This document shows, piece after piece, positions 17,052-26,620 of a stretch of 64,000 bases of DNA. Below the pieces are notes generated by a model. It saw nothing but the letters and a program-made list of their open reading frames with translations, had not been told where the DNA came from and ran no database searches. The stretch is from the NCBI RefSeq assembly GCF_025506335.1, contig NZ_JANZYO010000007.1, positions 124,001 to 188,000 of the forward strand, read 5' to 3'. The position numbers were made by a program, and so were the translations under genes. The DNA is from Mumia quercus (GTDB lineage: Bacteria; Actinomycetota; Actinomycetes; Propionibacteriales; Nocardioidaceae). Positions within the stretch are counted from its first letter, which is position 1. Each line of letters starts with the position of its first letter.

Positions 17052-19805
17052 CTATTCGGAGACGGAGGTGTACGAGACGACGCCGCGGCGCAGCAGGTCC
17101 GCTGCGGCACGGGCCTTCGCACGCAGGTCCTTGTCCGTCGCCGCGGCAGCGACCTGCTCGATCACGTCGAGCAGCTGCTTCACCGAGCGGACGAAGTCAC
17201 CGGCGGCGATGTCGTTCGACTCCAGCACCACGTCCAGGTCGAACCCCGACGCCCACTGCCACGCCGTCCACGCGAACCCGAAGTCGGGCCGCCGCAGGAA
17301 CGACAACCGGTGTGCACGCTCGACCTGCTCCAGCTCGGCCCACGTGCGACCCATCTCGTCGGCCACGATCGCGGCACGGCCCCGCGGGAAGCGCGGCGGC
17401 CCGTCGCCCTCGGGGTTGCGCGACTCGTACGTGAGCCCGCTGAGCACCGCCGCGAGCTCGGCCGGCTCCAGGTCGTCCCAGGTCCCGCGCCGCAGGCACT
17501 CGCCGGCGAGGAGGTCCAGCTCGGAGTAGAGCCGCTGGAGACGTTGACCGTCGGGGGTGACCTTGTCTCCGTCGAGGTAGCCGAGCTCGTCGAGGACCTC
17601 GCACACCCGGTCGAACTGACGCGCGACGGTGTTGGTGCGCTGCTCGATCCGGCGACGCTGGTTGCTGGTGTCGCGCTCGAGCCTGAACCAGCGCTCGGCC
17701 CACCGGGCGTGGTCCTCGCGGTCGGGGCACTGGTGGCACGGGTGGTCCTTCAGGGCGCGGCGCAGCTCGTCGATCTGCGGGTCGTGGACGGGCGCGCCCT
17801 TCGACCTCCCCACCTTCGGGAGGTCGAGGTCGCGGGTCTTCTGCCGCAGCGTCGAGGCGAGGTCGCGCCGCTGCTGAGGGTTGCGGGCGTTGAACGTCCT
17901 CGGCACCCGCATCCGGGTGGTGGCCTCGATCGGCGTCGGGAAGTCCACCAGCCCGAGACGCCGCGCGTGGCGGTCCGCGGTGAGCACGAACGGACGCGGG
18001 GCGCTGCGGTCCTGGCTGGCGCCGGGGTCGAGCACGACGGCCCAGCCTGCCCAGCGACCGGCCGGGACAGCGATGACGTCGCCCGGGCGCAGGCGCGCGA
18101 GCGAGGCCGCGACGTCGTCGGCGTGGGCGGAGCGGCGCTTGCGCGAGGCCGACTGCTCGAGGTCCTTCAGGCGGCGCCGCAGGTTCGCGTACTCCATGAA
18201 GTCACCCTGCGAGCACGTCGCCGCCTCTGCGTACCCGGCCAGCGCCTCGTCCGCCTTGTGGACCTGGCGGGCCAGCCCGACGACCTGCCGGTCGGCCTGG
18301 AACTGCGCGAACGACTGCTCCAGCATCTGCCGGGCAGTCGCGCGGCCGACCTGGTGGACGAGGTTGACGGCCATGTTGTACGAGGGGTGGAACGAGGAGC
18401 GCAGAGGGTACGTGCGGGTCGAGGCGAGGCCCGCGACGTGCTTCGGGTCGAGCCCGGGCTGCCACAGGACGACGCCGTGCCCCTCCACGTCGATGCCGCG
18501 GCGGCCGGCGCGACCGGTCAGCTGGGTGTACTCCCCCGCGGTGATCTCGGCGTGGGTCTCACCGTTCCACTTGGTCAGCTTCTCGATGACCACCGAGCGG
18601 GCCGGCATGTTGATGCCGAGGGCCAGCGTCTCGGTCGCGAACACGGCCTTGACCAGGCCCTCGCTGAACAGGTGCTCGACGATCTCCTTGAACGTCGGCA
18701 GCATCCCCGCGTGGTGGGCGGCGACGCCGCGGGCAAGTCCTTCGGCGAAGTCGGCGTACCCGAGCGCGTGCAGGTCGGCGCTCGGGAGGGACGCGGTCGC
18801 CTCTTCGACGTACGCCCGGATCTCGCGCTCCTCCGCGGGCGTGGTGAGCCGCAGGTGGGACGCCAGGCACTGCTCGACGGCGGCCTGACATCCCGCCCGG
18901 CTGAAGATGAAGGTGATCGCGGGCAGGAGGCCCGCCGCGTCCAGCCTGTCGAGGACCTCGACCCGGTTGGGCGTGAAGTGGCGGGAGCGGTGGCGGTGCG
19001 CACCGTACGACTGCCCCCGCTTGCCGCGCTTGCCCGGTCCGCCACCGGCGCGCCCGACCTGCCGCATGCGCCACTCGTCGCGGGCGATGCGCTCGAGCTC
19101 GCTGTTGACCCTCGTGTCCGACCCCGAGTCACCGCCCTCGAAGAGGTCGTACAGGCGCCTGCCGACGAGCACGTGCTGGTAGAGCGGGACGGGCCGGCGC
19201 TCGGAGACGACCGTGACGGTGTCCCCCCGGACCTCGGACAGCCAGTCGCCGAACTCCTCGGCGTTGGAGACGGTCGCGGACAGCGACACCACCTGGACCG
19301 ACTCGGGGAGGTGGATGATGACCTCTTCCCAGACGGCACCGCGGAACCGGTCGGCGAGGTAGTGCACCTCGTCCATCACCACGAAGCCCAGGCCCTCGAG
19401 CGTACGGGAGCCCGCGTACAGCATGTTGCGGAGCACCTCGGTCGTCATGACGACGACAGGCGCCTCCCCGTTGATCGTGTTGTCGCCGGTGAGCAGCCCG
19501 ACACGGTCGGCACCGTACCGCTCGACGAGGTCGTGGAACTTCTGGTTCGACAGCGCCTTGATCGGCGTCGTGTAGAAGCACTTGCGCCCGGTGGCCAGCG
19601 CCAGGTGCACGGCGAACTCGCCGACGAGGGTCTTGCCGGAGCCGGTGGGCGCGGCGACGAGCACGCCGTGCCCTGCCTCGAGGGCCTCGCACGACTCGAT
19701 CTGGAACGGGTCCAGCGAGAAGTCGTACAGTCCTTCGAACTCGGCGAGGAGAGGGTTGGCCTGCGCGGCCCGGAACTGGGCGTAGCGCTCCGCCGGTGAG
19801 GTCAT
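17052..19805 (-). CDS. helY: DEAD/DEAH-box helicase HelY (Ski2/Mtr4-like)
   Basis: 917 residues. Motif I 'APTGSGKT' near residue 55, motif II 'MDEVHYL' (DEVH), motif III 'LSATVSN', and motif VI 'QLTGRAGRRGID' are intact, followed by a large C-terminal region with the rRNA-processing-arch-type and 'DSH' C-terminal domains of Ski2-like helicases. Length matches M. tuberculosis HelY (Rv2092c). Probably an ATP-dependent RNA helicase. TAGGCT (19812-19817, minus strand) ends 6 nt before the ATG and overlaps the tatC stop, so an extra promoter inside the operon is likely. Confidence 0.92.
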   Translation of the reverse strand: MTSPAERYAQFRAAQANPLLAEFEGLYDFSLDPFQIESCEALEAGHGVLVAAPTGSGKTLVGEFAVHLALATGRKCFYTTPIKALSNQKFHDLVERYGADRVGLLTGDNTINGEAPVVVMTTEVLRNMLYAGSRTLEGLGFVVMDEVHYLADRFRGAVWEEVIIHLPESVQVVSLSATVSNAEEFGDWLSEVRGDTVTVVSERRPVPLYQHVLVGRRLYDLFEGGDSGSDTRVNSELERIARDEWRMRQVGRAGGGPGKRGKRGQSYGAHRHRSRHFTPNRVEVLDRLDAAGLLPAITFIFSRAGCQAAVEQCLASHLRLTTPAEEREIRAYVEEATASLPSADLHALGYADFAEGLARGVAAHHAGMLPTFKEIVEHLFSEGLVKAVFATETLALGINMPARSVVIEKLTKWNGETHAEITAGEYTQLTGRAGRRGIDVEGHGVVLWQPGLDPKHVAGLASTRTYPLRSSFHPSYNMAVNLVHQVGRATARQMLEQSFAQFQADRQVVGLARQVHKADEALAGYAEAATCSQGDFMEYANLRRRLKDLEQSASRKRRSAHADDVAASLARLRPGDVIAVPAGRWAGWAVVLDPGASQDRSAPRPFVLTADRHARRLGLVDFPTPIEATTRMRVPRTFNARNPQQRRDLASTLRQKTRDLDLPKVGRSKGAPVHDPQIDELRRALKDHPCHQCPDREDHARWAERWFRLERDTSNQRRRIEQRTNTVARQFDRVCEVLDELGYLDGDKVTPDGQRLQRLYSELDLLAGECLRRGTWDDLEPAELAAVLSGLTYESRNPEGDGPPRFPRGRAAIVADEMGRTWAELEQVERAHRLSFLRRPDFGFAWTAWQWASGFDLDVVLESNDIAAGDFVRSVKQLLDVIEQVAAAATDKDLRAKARAAADLLRRGVVSYTSVSE

Positions 19806-19814
19806 GCCTCCAGC

Positions 19815-20744
19815 CTACGGGGCCGGTCGCGACCCACCCGGCTCCTCGCCCTCGTCGTGGAGGTCGCTCGGCCTGTCGTCGTCGGGATCCTGCGTCAGCA
19901 GGATCTCGGAGCGCTCGTCGTCGGCGACTCCGGCGAGACCGAGGGCCTCGTCGCGCTTGGCACGTCGGCGGTCCACGATCATCGCGACGACCTCCGCGAT
20001 GAGGAAGAGCACCGTCATCGGCAGCGCGAGGAACAGCATCGTGATCGGGTCGGTCGACGGCGTCGCCAGCGCGGCGAAGACGAAGGTGCCCACGATGATC
20101 CAGGCACGGGCCGCCGCGAGCTGCTTCGCACTGACCGCACCCATCCCGTTGAGCAGGATCACGAACAGCGGGATCTCGAACGCCACAGCGAACACCAGCA
20201 GGATCCGCAGCACGAACCCGAGGTAGTCCGACAGCGAGTTGAGGTTGGAGACACCCTCCGGCGTGAACGAGATCAGGAGCTCGATGCCCTTGGGCAGCAC
20301 GTAGTAGCCGGTGACGAAGCCGATGATGAACAGCGGCCCCGCGATCGCGCAGAAGAGCAGCGTCCACCGACGCTCGTTGCGGTGCATCGCGGGGACGATG
20401 AACGTCCAGATCTGGTAGAGCCAGACCGGGCTCGAGAGCACGAGCCCGGCGACCAGCGAGATCTTCAGCGCGAAGGTGAACGGCTCGGCGATGCCCGGGA
20501 AGGTCAGCTCGGCCTGGACGGGGTGGCCGCTGTCGCGCAGGTTGTCGATCGCGCGCTCCCACGGACCCGTGAGCAGGTCGAGCAGCTGGTCGTAGAAGAA
20601 CGCCGCGAAGATGGTGGCGGCGACGATCGCCAGCACCGCCTTGAGAAGGCGGTCACGAAGCTCCCGCAGGTGCTCGGCCAGCGGCATCGTGCCATCTGGG
20701 GAGCCGGCCGGCCTCGGCCGCTTCCCCCGGGAGATGAGCGCCAC
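19815..20744 (-). CDS. tatC: Sec-independent protein translocase TatC
   Basis: 309 residues, six membrane helices. 'MPLAEHLRELRDRLLKAVLAIV' is the conserved N-terminal cytoplasmic signature that recognises twin-arginine signal peptides, and 'FTPEGVSNLNSLSDYLGFVLRILLVFAVAFEIPLFVILL' the central glutamate-containing helix region. A long acidic C-terminal tail (from about residue 255) is typical of actinobacteria. GTG start, 8 nt downstream of tatA, so the two form an operon. No tatB-like gene is present here. Confidence 0.96.
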   Translation of the reverse strand: MALISRGKRPRPAGSPDGTMPLAEHLRELRDRLLKAVLAIVAATIFAAFFYDQLLDLLTGPWERAIDNLRDSGHPVQAELTFPGIAEPFTFALKISLVAGLVLSSPVWLYQIWTFIVPAMHRNERRWTLLFCAIAGPLFIIGFVTGYYVLPKGIELLISFTPEGVSNLNSLSDYLGFVLRILLVFAVAFEIPLFVILLNGMGAVSAKQLAAARAWIIVGTFVFAALATPSTDPITMLFLALPMTVLFLIAEVVAMIVDRRRAKRDEALGLAGVADDERSEILLTQDPDDDRPSDLHDEGEEPGGSRPAP

Positions 20745-20752
20745 GGATCAGA

Positions 20753-21022
20753 TCAGGGCGTGTCGGACTGCTTGTCGTACGACGTCGGTCGCGCCGGCTG
20801 GACGACGTCCGACGGCAGCGCGGCGGGCTTCTCCTCGACAGCCTTGACCGTGGTCGTCTTGTCGTCCTCGTCGTCGTCGATCAGTCCCTTGGTCTCCGAC
20901 TTGAAGATCCGCAGCGCACGACCCGAGCCACGGGCGAGCTCCGGCAGCTTCTTGGCGCCGAACAGGAGGACGAGGACGGCCAGGATGAGGATGATCTCCA
21001 TCGGGCCGATTTGCCTGAACAT
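20753..21022 (-). CDS. tatA: Sec-independent protein translocase TatA
   Basis: 89 residues: short periplasmic start, one membrane helix 'MEIILILAVLVLLFGAKKLPELARGSGRALRIFKSE' with the conserved FGxxKLPEL hinge and amphipathic helix, then an acidic/low-complexity tail. TatA oligomers form the protein-conducting element of the Tat system. Located between pafC and tatC, as in mycobacteria. Confidence 0.95.
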   Translation of the reverse strand: MFRQIGPMEIILILAVLVLLFGAKKLPELARGSGRALRIFKSETKGLIDDDEDDKTTTVKAVEEKPAALPSDVVQPARPTSYDKQSDTP

Positions 21023-21061
21023 AGGGTGACCTCAGTTTCTCAGGGCGGGCTGCTTACGCCT

Positions 21062-22027
21062 TCACTCGGCATCGTACGCCGCAAGTGAAGCACGAGTCTC
21101 GCTGACTATCTGCTCCGCGAGACGTGTGGGCTCCACCACACGGATGTTTCCGCCTGCGCGCAGGACGAAGCGCTTGAGCCACGCCTCGTCCCCGGTCACG
21201 ACCTTGATGCGGACCCAGCCGTCCTCGTCGGTACCGAGCTCGGTGTGGTCGACGTACTCGCGGACCCACAACGCGTTGGGGTGGAGCGCGACGACCGCCT
21301 CGTACGCGTCGTCATGGGGGTGGAAGAGCCGGGTGGCGTAGTCACGGCGCTCGACGCCCTCGTGCTCGGCCACGGCGTCCTCCAGGATCGTGATGTGCTC
21401 GACACGGTCCAGCCTGAAGAGCCGCACGTCCTGCGCGCGGTAGCACCAGCCTTCGAGATAGAGGCGCCCCTCGGCCGTGATGAGCCGCAACGGGTCGACG
21501 TCGCGGTCCGTCAGCTCGTCGCGGGACTCGACGCGGTACTGGAGGTGCACGCGCCGCCCCTGGCGGAGCGCCTCGGCGGCGCGCTCGTGCACCTGCGACT
21601 CGGCGTCCTCGACGAGCACCTCGGCGGCGGCACCGAGATCGGTCTCCCCCGTCGCCGCGGTGAGCTTGGCGAGCGCGGACTCGAGCGCCTCGAGCTCTCG
21701 GCCCGCAACGGTCTCCTTCAGGGCGCGCAGCGCCGTGATCAGCGAGGCGGCCTCGTACCCGTTGAGCCGCAGCGGGCGCTCGAGGAAGTCGGCGTTGTCG
21801 ATGTAGACGACCCCGTCGGCGTTGAGCGCGTCCATGTCGACGTCGATCATCTCGCCCGTCACCGCCTCGGGGAGCCCGCAGAACCACAAGACGTTGAGGT
21901 CCTTGACGATCTGCGCCTTCGGGACGCCGAACAGGTCGGCGACCTCGGCGACGGGCACGCCGTCGTTGCTGCGCAGGTACGGGACGAGCGCAAGCATGCG
22001 CTCGATCTGCTTCGCGGACGGGCTCAT
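21062..22027 (-). CDS. pafC: WYL-domain regulator PafC
   Basis: 321 residues: an N-terminal winged helix ('MLALVPYLRSNDGVPVAEVADLFGVPKAQIVKDLNVLWFCGLP'), a WYL domain ('HLQYRVESRDELTDRDVDPLRLITAEGRLYLEGWCYRAQDVRLFRLDRVEHI') and a WCX C-terminal domain. In mycobacteria PafB and PafC act together as the activator of the LexA-independent DNA-damage response, with single-stranded DNA as a proposed ligand. Its ATG overlaps the pafB stop (ATGA), consistent with heterodimer partners made in equal amounts. Confidence 0.92.
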   Translation of the reverse strand: MSPSAKQIERMLALVPYLRSNDGVPVAEVADLFGVPKAQIVKDLNVLWFCGLPEAVTGEMIDVDMDALNADGVVYIDNADFLERPLRLNGYEAASLITALRALKETVAGRELEALESALAKLTAATGETDLGAAAEVLVEDAESQVHERAAEALRQGRRVHLQYRVESRDELTDRDVDPLRLITAEGRLYLEGWCYRAQDVRLFRLDRVEHITILEDAVAEHEGVERRDYATRLFHPHDDAYEAVVALHPNALWVREYVDHTELGTDEDGWVRIKVVTGDEAWLKRFVLRAGGNIRVVEPTRLAEQIVSETRASLAAYDAE

Positions 22028-22986
22028 CGGCTCGACACCTCCAGGACCCGCGCCAGCCGGTCACGGACCTCGTCACGCAGGTCGGGCGGAGAGACCGCCA
22101 CCGCGTCCGGGCCGTACGAGGCGATGTCGGAGGCGAGCTCGCCCACGGACCCGTACGGCACGCGGATGACGTCCCACCCCTCGTCGCCGGGCTCCTGCGT
22201 GGTGGCGCGCCGCCGCAGACCGAGGCCGCGGCCCTTGCGGACGTGGACGACGGCGTCGGAGACCGGCGGCGCAGGGAACAGCGACGCCGCGATCTCGCGG
22301 ACGTCCGCGTCGTCGGGCACGTCGAACTCCATCGGGGCCCCGGCGGCCTCGACGTCGCCCACGACGCGGCTCAGGCGGAACAGCCGGTGGTCGGCGCGGT
22401 CGCGGTCGTAGCCGACCAGGTACCAGCGGCCGTGCCACGACACGACCCGCCACGGCTCGACGATGCGCTGCGCACGGGCGCCGTCGGCGCGCTCGTACAG
22501 GAACGTGACCGGCGTACGGGTGACGACGGCGTCCCACACGGCCTCGAACGCCGGCTCGCTCGCCGCGAGGCGGGGCTCGACGCCCGACAACGCCTCGGGG
22601 TCCACAGGGACGCCGGCGGCCACGAGCTTGCGGAGAGCGACCGCGGTCGCGTCCCCGAGCCGGGCGCTCTGCCACACCCGCGCGGCGACACCGATCACCG
22701 CTGCCTCGGCGGGCTCGAGGTCGATGGGCGGGAGCTCGAAGTCTTCGCGCCGGATCCGGTAGCCGGGCTCGACGCCGTGGTACGACTCCGTCTCCCCCAC
22801 CTCGATGCGGATGCCGATGGTGCGCAGGGCGTCCTTGTCACGCTCGAACATCCGGTCGAACGCCGCGTCCGACTGGCCCCGGTAGGGCTCGATGATCTCC
22901 CGGATCCGGGACTTCGGGAGGTAGGTCGGTGTCACCAGGAGCGCGATGAGCAGGTTCATCAGCCGCTCGGTCGTGCGTGGTGCCAC
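22024..22986 (-). CDS. pafB: WYL-domain regulator PafB
   Basis: 320 residues with the same layout as PafC: 'TTERLMNLLIALLVTPTYLPKSRIREIIEPY' helix-turn-helix, central WYL domain ('RIVEPWRVVSWHGRWYLVGYDRDRADHRLFRLSRV') and a WCX domain. Start set at GTG 22986, because family members begin with 'xAPRxTERLMNL' and GAGGAG (22993-22998, minus strand) lies 5 nt upstream; an upstream start at 23028 has no support. The ribosome binding site is inside a 14-bp inverted repeat (separate entry). Confidence 0.92.
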   Translation of the reverse strand: MAPRTTERLMNLLIALLVTPTYLPKSRIREIIEPYRGQSDAAFDRMFERDKDALRTIGIRIEVGETESYHGVEPGYRIRREDFELPPIDLEPAEAAVIGVAARVWQSARLGDATAVALRKLVAAGVPVDPEALSGVEPRLAASEPAFEAVWDAVVTRTPVTFLYERADGARAQRIVEPWRVVSWHGRWYLVGYDRDRADHRLFRLSRVVGDVEAAGAPMEFDVPDDADVREIAASLFPAPPVSDAVVHVRKGRGLGLRRRATTQEPGDEGWDVIRVPYGSVGELASDIASYGPDAVAVSPPDLRDEVRDRLARVLEVSSR

Positions 22987-22992
22987 CAGGTG

Positions 22993-23069
22993 CTCCTCGT
23001 CGGGTCGGACCAGCAGGTCAGCCAACAAACTACATCGTCGCAGACCTACGGGCCGGACCCGACGAGGAG
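22993..23069 (-). promoter_or_regulatory. Inverted repeat that would sequester the pafB ribosome binding site
   Basis: CTCCTCGTCGGGTC (22993-23006) and GACCCGACGAGGAG (23056-23069) are perfect 14-bp inverted repeats 49 bp apart. In the minus-strand mRNA the downstream arm contains the GAGGAG Shine-Dalgarno of pafB, so pairing would hide it. Opening of this structure, by a protein, RNA or temperature, could control pafBC translation. Function is inferred. Confidence 0.55.
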
Positions 23070-23084
23070 GACGGGCTCGCGCCG

Positions 23085-24020
23085 TTACGGCGTGGGCTGG
23101 GCCGCCGGATCGGCCTTCTTCACGAGATCGACCACGAACACGAGGGTGTCGCCGCCGTTGATCCCGCCGTCCGGACGCCCGGCAGCGCCGTACGCGTCGT
23201 TGTAGGGGATCGTGATGAGGACGCGGTCGCCGATCTTCTTGCCGACCAGGCCGGTGATGAAGCCCGGGATCATCTGGCCCTCGGTCAGCTGGAAGTCGAC
23301 GGTGCCGCCGCCGTTCTTGTACGAGCTGTCGAAGGTCTTGCCGTCGCGGCCGTTCACGCCCACGTAGCGCACGGAGACGGAGTCGTTGACCTTGACGGTC
23401 TCGGCCTTCTTGGCCTTGGTCGGCGTGACGACCTTCGACTCTGTCTTGGCGACGACCAGCGGCTTCTTCTTGAGCGTGATCTTCGGCTCGGCGTCACCCT
23501 TGCCGGAGACGCTGACGTCCGCGATGGTGCCGGTCGGCTTGGGAGCCTGCCACTTCTCGAGGACGTCGGCCACGATCAGGAGCGTGTCGTCGGCGGCCTC
23601 GCCCTCGGTCTGGCCGAGGTCCTTGCCCGTGAGACCGATGAGGACGCGCGTGCCGTACGGCTTGCCCACCAGCGCCGGCGCGAGGATCGTGTCCTGCTCG
23701 GAGCTCAGGGTGGTCGCGCTCGTGCCCTCGGTCTCGAAGGTGCCGCCCATCTCCTTGCCGTCCTTGGCCTGGATGATGACGTACTTCATCGTCGCGTTGT
23801 CGCCCTCGGCGACCTTGGGGCCGTCGCCCTCGGTGATCACGCGGCTGGTCATCTTGTCGACCTCGACGCCCTTGGCGTCCTTGACCTCCGGAGCCTCGCC
23901 GACCTTCCCGGTCACGGTCACGTCGTCGAAGGTGCCCGCGTCCGACTCGTCGTCACCGTTGCCGCAGGCGGCGGTGAAGACGAGGAGCGGGGCAATCATC
24001 AGTGCTGCTAGGCGGCGCAC
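23085..24020 (-). CDS. FKBP-type peptidyl-prolyl isomerase lipoprotein
   Basis: 311 residues. A lipoprotein signal peptide ('RRLAALMIAPLLVFTAAC') precedes a C-terminal canonical FKBP domain ('VSVRYVGVNGRDGKTFDSSY', 'MIPGFITGLVGKKIGDRVLITIPYNDAYG'). A first region (about 75-180) with 'ATMKYVIIQAKDG' and 'PALVGKPYGTRVLIGLTGKD' looks like a second, degenerate FKBP domain. It should be a membrane-anchored folding helper. Start at GTG 24020; the longer TTG form at 24065 would overlap a TACGGT -10 box (24065-24070). It is inserted between pafA and pafB. Confidence 0.85.
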   Translation of the reverse strand: MRRLAALMIAPLLVFTAACGNGDDESDAGTFDDVTVTGKVGEAPEVKDAKGVEVDKMTSRVITEGDGPKVAEGDNATMKYVIIQAKDGKEMGGTFETEGTSATTLSSEQDTILAPALVGKPYGTRVLIGLTGKDLGQTEGEAADDTLLIVADVLEKWQAPKPTGTIADVSVSGKGDAEPKITLKKKPLVVAKTESKVVTPTKAKKAETVKVNDSVSVRYVGVNGRDGKTFDSSYKNGGGTVDFQLTEGQMIPGFITGLVGKKIGDRVLITIPYNDAYGAAGRPDGGINGGDTLVFVVDLVKKADPAAQPTP

Positions 24021-24113
24021 GCGGTGGAACCAATCACTCGGAGTCAGGGCAAACAACGTGTGCAACCGTAGCCGACGAACCTCAGAAAACCATGAGGAGT
24101 CTGAGAGGCCGTC

Positions 24114-25475
24114 TCACATTCCGTCGATGAGCTTCTGCACACGGTCGTCGTGGGATCGGAAGGGGTCTTTGCAGAGGACCGTGCGCTGCGCCTGGTCGTT
24201 GAGCTTGAGGTGCACCCAGTCGACGGTGAAGTCGCGGCGGCGCTCCTGCGCACGCTTGATGAACTCGCCCCGCAGCCGGGCCCTCGTGGTCTGAGGTGGC
24301 TTGGACTTGGCCTCGAAGATCGCGAGGTCGTCGGTCACCCGGGCGACCGCACCCTGGCGCTCCAGCAGGTAGTAGAGGCCGCGGTCGCGCAGGATGTCGT
24401 GGTACGCGAGGTCCATCTGGGCGATCCGCGGATGGCCCCACGTGAGGCCGTTCTTCTCGCGGTAGCGGTCCAGCAGCCGATACTTGATGACCCAGTCGAT
24501 CTCGCGCTCCACGAGCGAGAGGTCCTCGGACTCGACGGCCTTCAGCGTCCGCTCCCACAGCTCCAGCGCCCGTACGGAGACCGGGTCGTCGGGGGTGTAG
24601 CGGTCGACGAAGCCACGCGCCTTCGCGAGGTACTCGGACTGGATCTCCAGCGCCGAGAGCTCGCGCCCGTTGGCGAGCGCGACCTTCCGCCGCCCCGTCA
24701 TGTCGTGCGAGATCTCGCGGATGGCCCGGATGGGGTTGTCGAGCGTCATGTCGCGCATGGGGATGCCGGACTCGATCATCTGCAGCACGAGGTGCGTCGT
24801 GGCGACCTTGAGCAGCATCGTCGTCTCGCTCATGTTGGAGTCGCCGACGATGACGTGGAGGCGGCGGTAGCGCTCCGCGTCGGCGTGCGGCTCGTCGCGC
24901 GTGTTGATGATCGGGCGCGAGCGCGTCGTCGCCGACGAGACGCCCTCCCAGATGTGCTCGGCCCGCTGCGAGACCGAGAACATCGCCCCGCGCGGGGTCT
25001 GCTGGACCTTGCCGGCGCCGCAGATGATCTGCCGCGAGACGAGGAACGGGATCAGGATGTCGGCGATCCGGCTGAACTCGCCGTCGCGCGAGACGAGGTA
25101 GTTCTCGTGGCACCCGTAGGAGTTGCCGGCGGAGTCGGTGTTGTTCTTGAAGAGGTAGATGTCGCCGAGGATCCCGTCCTCCCGCAGCCGCGTCTGCGCG
25201 TCGAGGAGGAGCCCTTCGAGCACCCGCTCCCCCGCCTTGTCGTGGGTGACGAGCTCGACGACGTCGTCGCACTCGGGCGTGGCGTATTCCGGGTGGCTCC
25301 CTACGTCGAGGTAGAGCCGCGCGCCGTTGCGGAGGAAAACGTTGCTGCTGCGCCCCCACGAGACGACGCGGCGGAAGAGATAGCGCGCGACCTCGTCCGG
25401 CGACAGGCGTCGCTGCCCCCGGAACGTGCACGTGACGCCGTACTCGTTCTCAATGCCGAAGATCCGTCGCTCCAC
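24114..25475 (-). CDS. pafA: Pup-protein ligase PafA
   Basis: 453 residues. '[16 protein letters not shown]' (ATP/Mg-binding Glu), '[19 protein letters not shown]' (catalytic Asp loop) and '[39 protein letters not shown]' are hallmarks of the PafA/Dop carboxylate-amine ligase family; the region following the first strand lacks the extra loop found in Dop, so this is the ligase. It joins the C-terminal glutamate of deamidated Pup to substrate lysines. A TAGGGT box (25482-25487, minus strand) ends 6 nt before the GTG, so the transcript is probably leaderless. Confidence 0.96.
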   Translation of the reverse strand: MERRIFGIENEYGVTCTFRGQRRLSPDEVARYLFRRVVSWGRSSNVFLRNGARLYLDVGSHPEYATPECDDVVELVTHDKAGERVLEGLLLDAQTRLREDGILGDIYLFKNNTDSAGNSYGCHENYLVSRDGEFSRIADILIPFLVSRQIICGAGKVQQTPRGAMFSVSQRAEHIWEGVSSATTRSRPIINTRDEPHADAERYRRLHVIVGDSNMSETTMLLKVATTHLVLQMIESGIPMRDMTLDNPIRAIREISHDMTGRRKVALANGRELSALEIQSEYLAKARGFVDRYTPDDPVSVRALELWERTLKAVESEDLSLVEREIDWVIKYRLLDRYREKNGLTWGHPRIAQMDLAYHDILRDRGLYYLLERQGAVARVTDDLAIFEAKSKPPQTTRARLRGEFIKRAQERRRDFTVDWVHLKLNDQAQRTVLCKDPFRSHDDRVQKLIDGM

Positions 25476-25578
25476 GTCTCTACCCTATGCCGGAAGCGGC
25501 CGAGGCACCCGGACGTTCGCCCGCTGGGCGACGAGTTATTCGATCGAGAACTGTCATACCCCTGTGCGAAGGTGATGA

Positions 25579-25595
25579 TGTTCCTAATAGGAACA
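25579..25595. promoter_or_regulatory. Perfect palindrome upstream of ABC exporter
   Basis: TGTTCCTAATAGGAACA is a perfect 8-bp inverted repeat around one central base, 33 bp before the ABC ATPase start, in an unusually A+T-rich patch. This is a good operator candidate for a TetR-, PadR- or MarR-type repressor. No regulator gene is adjacent, so the binding protein is unknown. Confidence 0.6.
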
Positions 25596-25627
25596 GTTTG
25601 CGCAGGGCAACCATCGGGTGAGGAGAC

Positions 25628-26620
25628 ATGGAAACCGGCATCGCGATCGAGACGAACGAGCTCGTCAAGACATTCGGGGAGAAGCGCGCCGTGGACGGCA
25701 TCGACCTCCGCGTCCCACAGGGCGGGGTGTACGGGTTCCTCGGCCCCAACGGCGCGGGCAAGACCACGACGATCCAGATCCTGGCGACGCTGCTGCGGCC
25801 GGACGGCGGCATCGCGAAGGTCTTCGGCCACGACGTGGCGCGCGACCCTGAGGCGGTCCGCAGCCTGGTGAGCCTGACCGGCCAGTACTCGTCGGTCGAC
25901 GAGGACCTCACCGGTCGCGAGAACCTCCTCCTGCTCGGGCGGGTCCTGGGGTTCTCGCGCGAGCAGGCGCGCAACCGCTGCGACGACCTGCTGGAGGCGT
26001 TCGGACTGACCGACGCCGCGACCAAGCAGGTCAAGCGCTACTCCGGGGGCATGCGTCGTCGTCTCGACATCGCCGCCAGCATCGTCGTCACCCCCCAGCT
26101 GCTCTTCCTCGACGAGCCCACGACGGGCCTGGACCCGCGTAGCCGCAACCAGGTCTGGGACATCGTGCGCGCGCTGACCGCCCGCGGTACGACCGTGCTC
26201 CTGACCACGCAGTACCTCGACGAGGCCGACCAGCTCGCCGACCGCATCGCCGTCATCGACACCGGTCGCATCATCGCCGAGGGCACCAGCAGCCAGCTGA
26301 AGGCGTCGGTCGGGTCCGGCGCCCTCCACGTCCACCTGAACGACGCGGCCGACCGGCCCCGTGCGATCGACATCCTCAGCCGGGCGTTCGGCGACGAGGT
26401 GTTCCCGGGCAGCGACCCGGCAGACGTCACCGGCAGGGTCGACGACCGGTCCAAGGTGCCCGCGGCACTCGCGACCCTGGCCGCTGACGGGATCGCGCTC
26501 GCCGGGTTCAGCTACGGCCAGCCGACGCTCGACGAGGTTTTCCTCGCCCTCACCGGCCACACCGCCGACGACGCCGAGGCGGCGGCTCAGACCAACGACA
26601 CCGAAGGAGCGGTGGCATGA
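25628..26620 (+). CDS. ABC transporter ATP-binding protein (DrrA-like)
   Basis: 330 residues. Walker A '[10 protein letters not shown]' near residue 41, Q-loop '[17 protein letters not shown]', signature '[12 protein letters not shown]', Walker B '[12 protein letters not shown]' and a C-terminal extension ('[15 protein letters not shown]') typical of the daunorubicin-resistance DrrA group. It powers the permease encoded by the next gene, whose ATG overlaps its stop. A GAGGAG ribosome binding site precedes the ATG. Likely exports a lipophilic compound; substrate unknown. Confidence 0.93.
   Translation: METGIAIETNELVKTFGEKRAVDGIDLRVPQGGVYGFLGPNGAGKTTTIQILATLLRPDGGIAKVFGHDVARDPEAVRSLVSLTGQYSSVDEDLTGRENLLLLGRVLGFSREQARNRCDDLLEAFGLTDAATKQVKRYSGGMRRRLDIAASIVVTPQLLFLDEPTTGLDPRSRNQVWDIVRALTARGTTVLLTTQYLDEADQLADRIAVIDTGRIIAEGTSSQLKASVGSGALHVHLNDAADRPRAIDILSRAFGDEVFPGSDPADVTGRVDDRSKVPAALATLAADGIALAGFSYGQPTLDEVFLALTGHTADDAEAAAQTNDTEGAVA

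Noticed and set aside
17040-19799. 919-codon plus-strand frame opposite helY
   Set aside because: It mirrors helY, has low-complexity composition and no motif; helY has all helicase motifs.
24082-25431. 449-codon minus-strand frame overlapping pafA in another register
   Set aside because: It shows Arg/Pro/Ala-rich frame-shadow composition; the pafA frame carries all family motifs.
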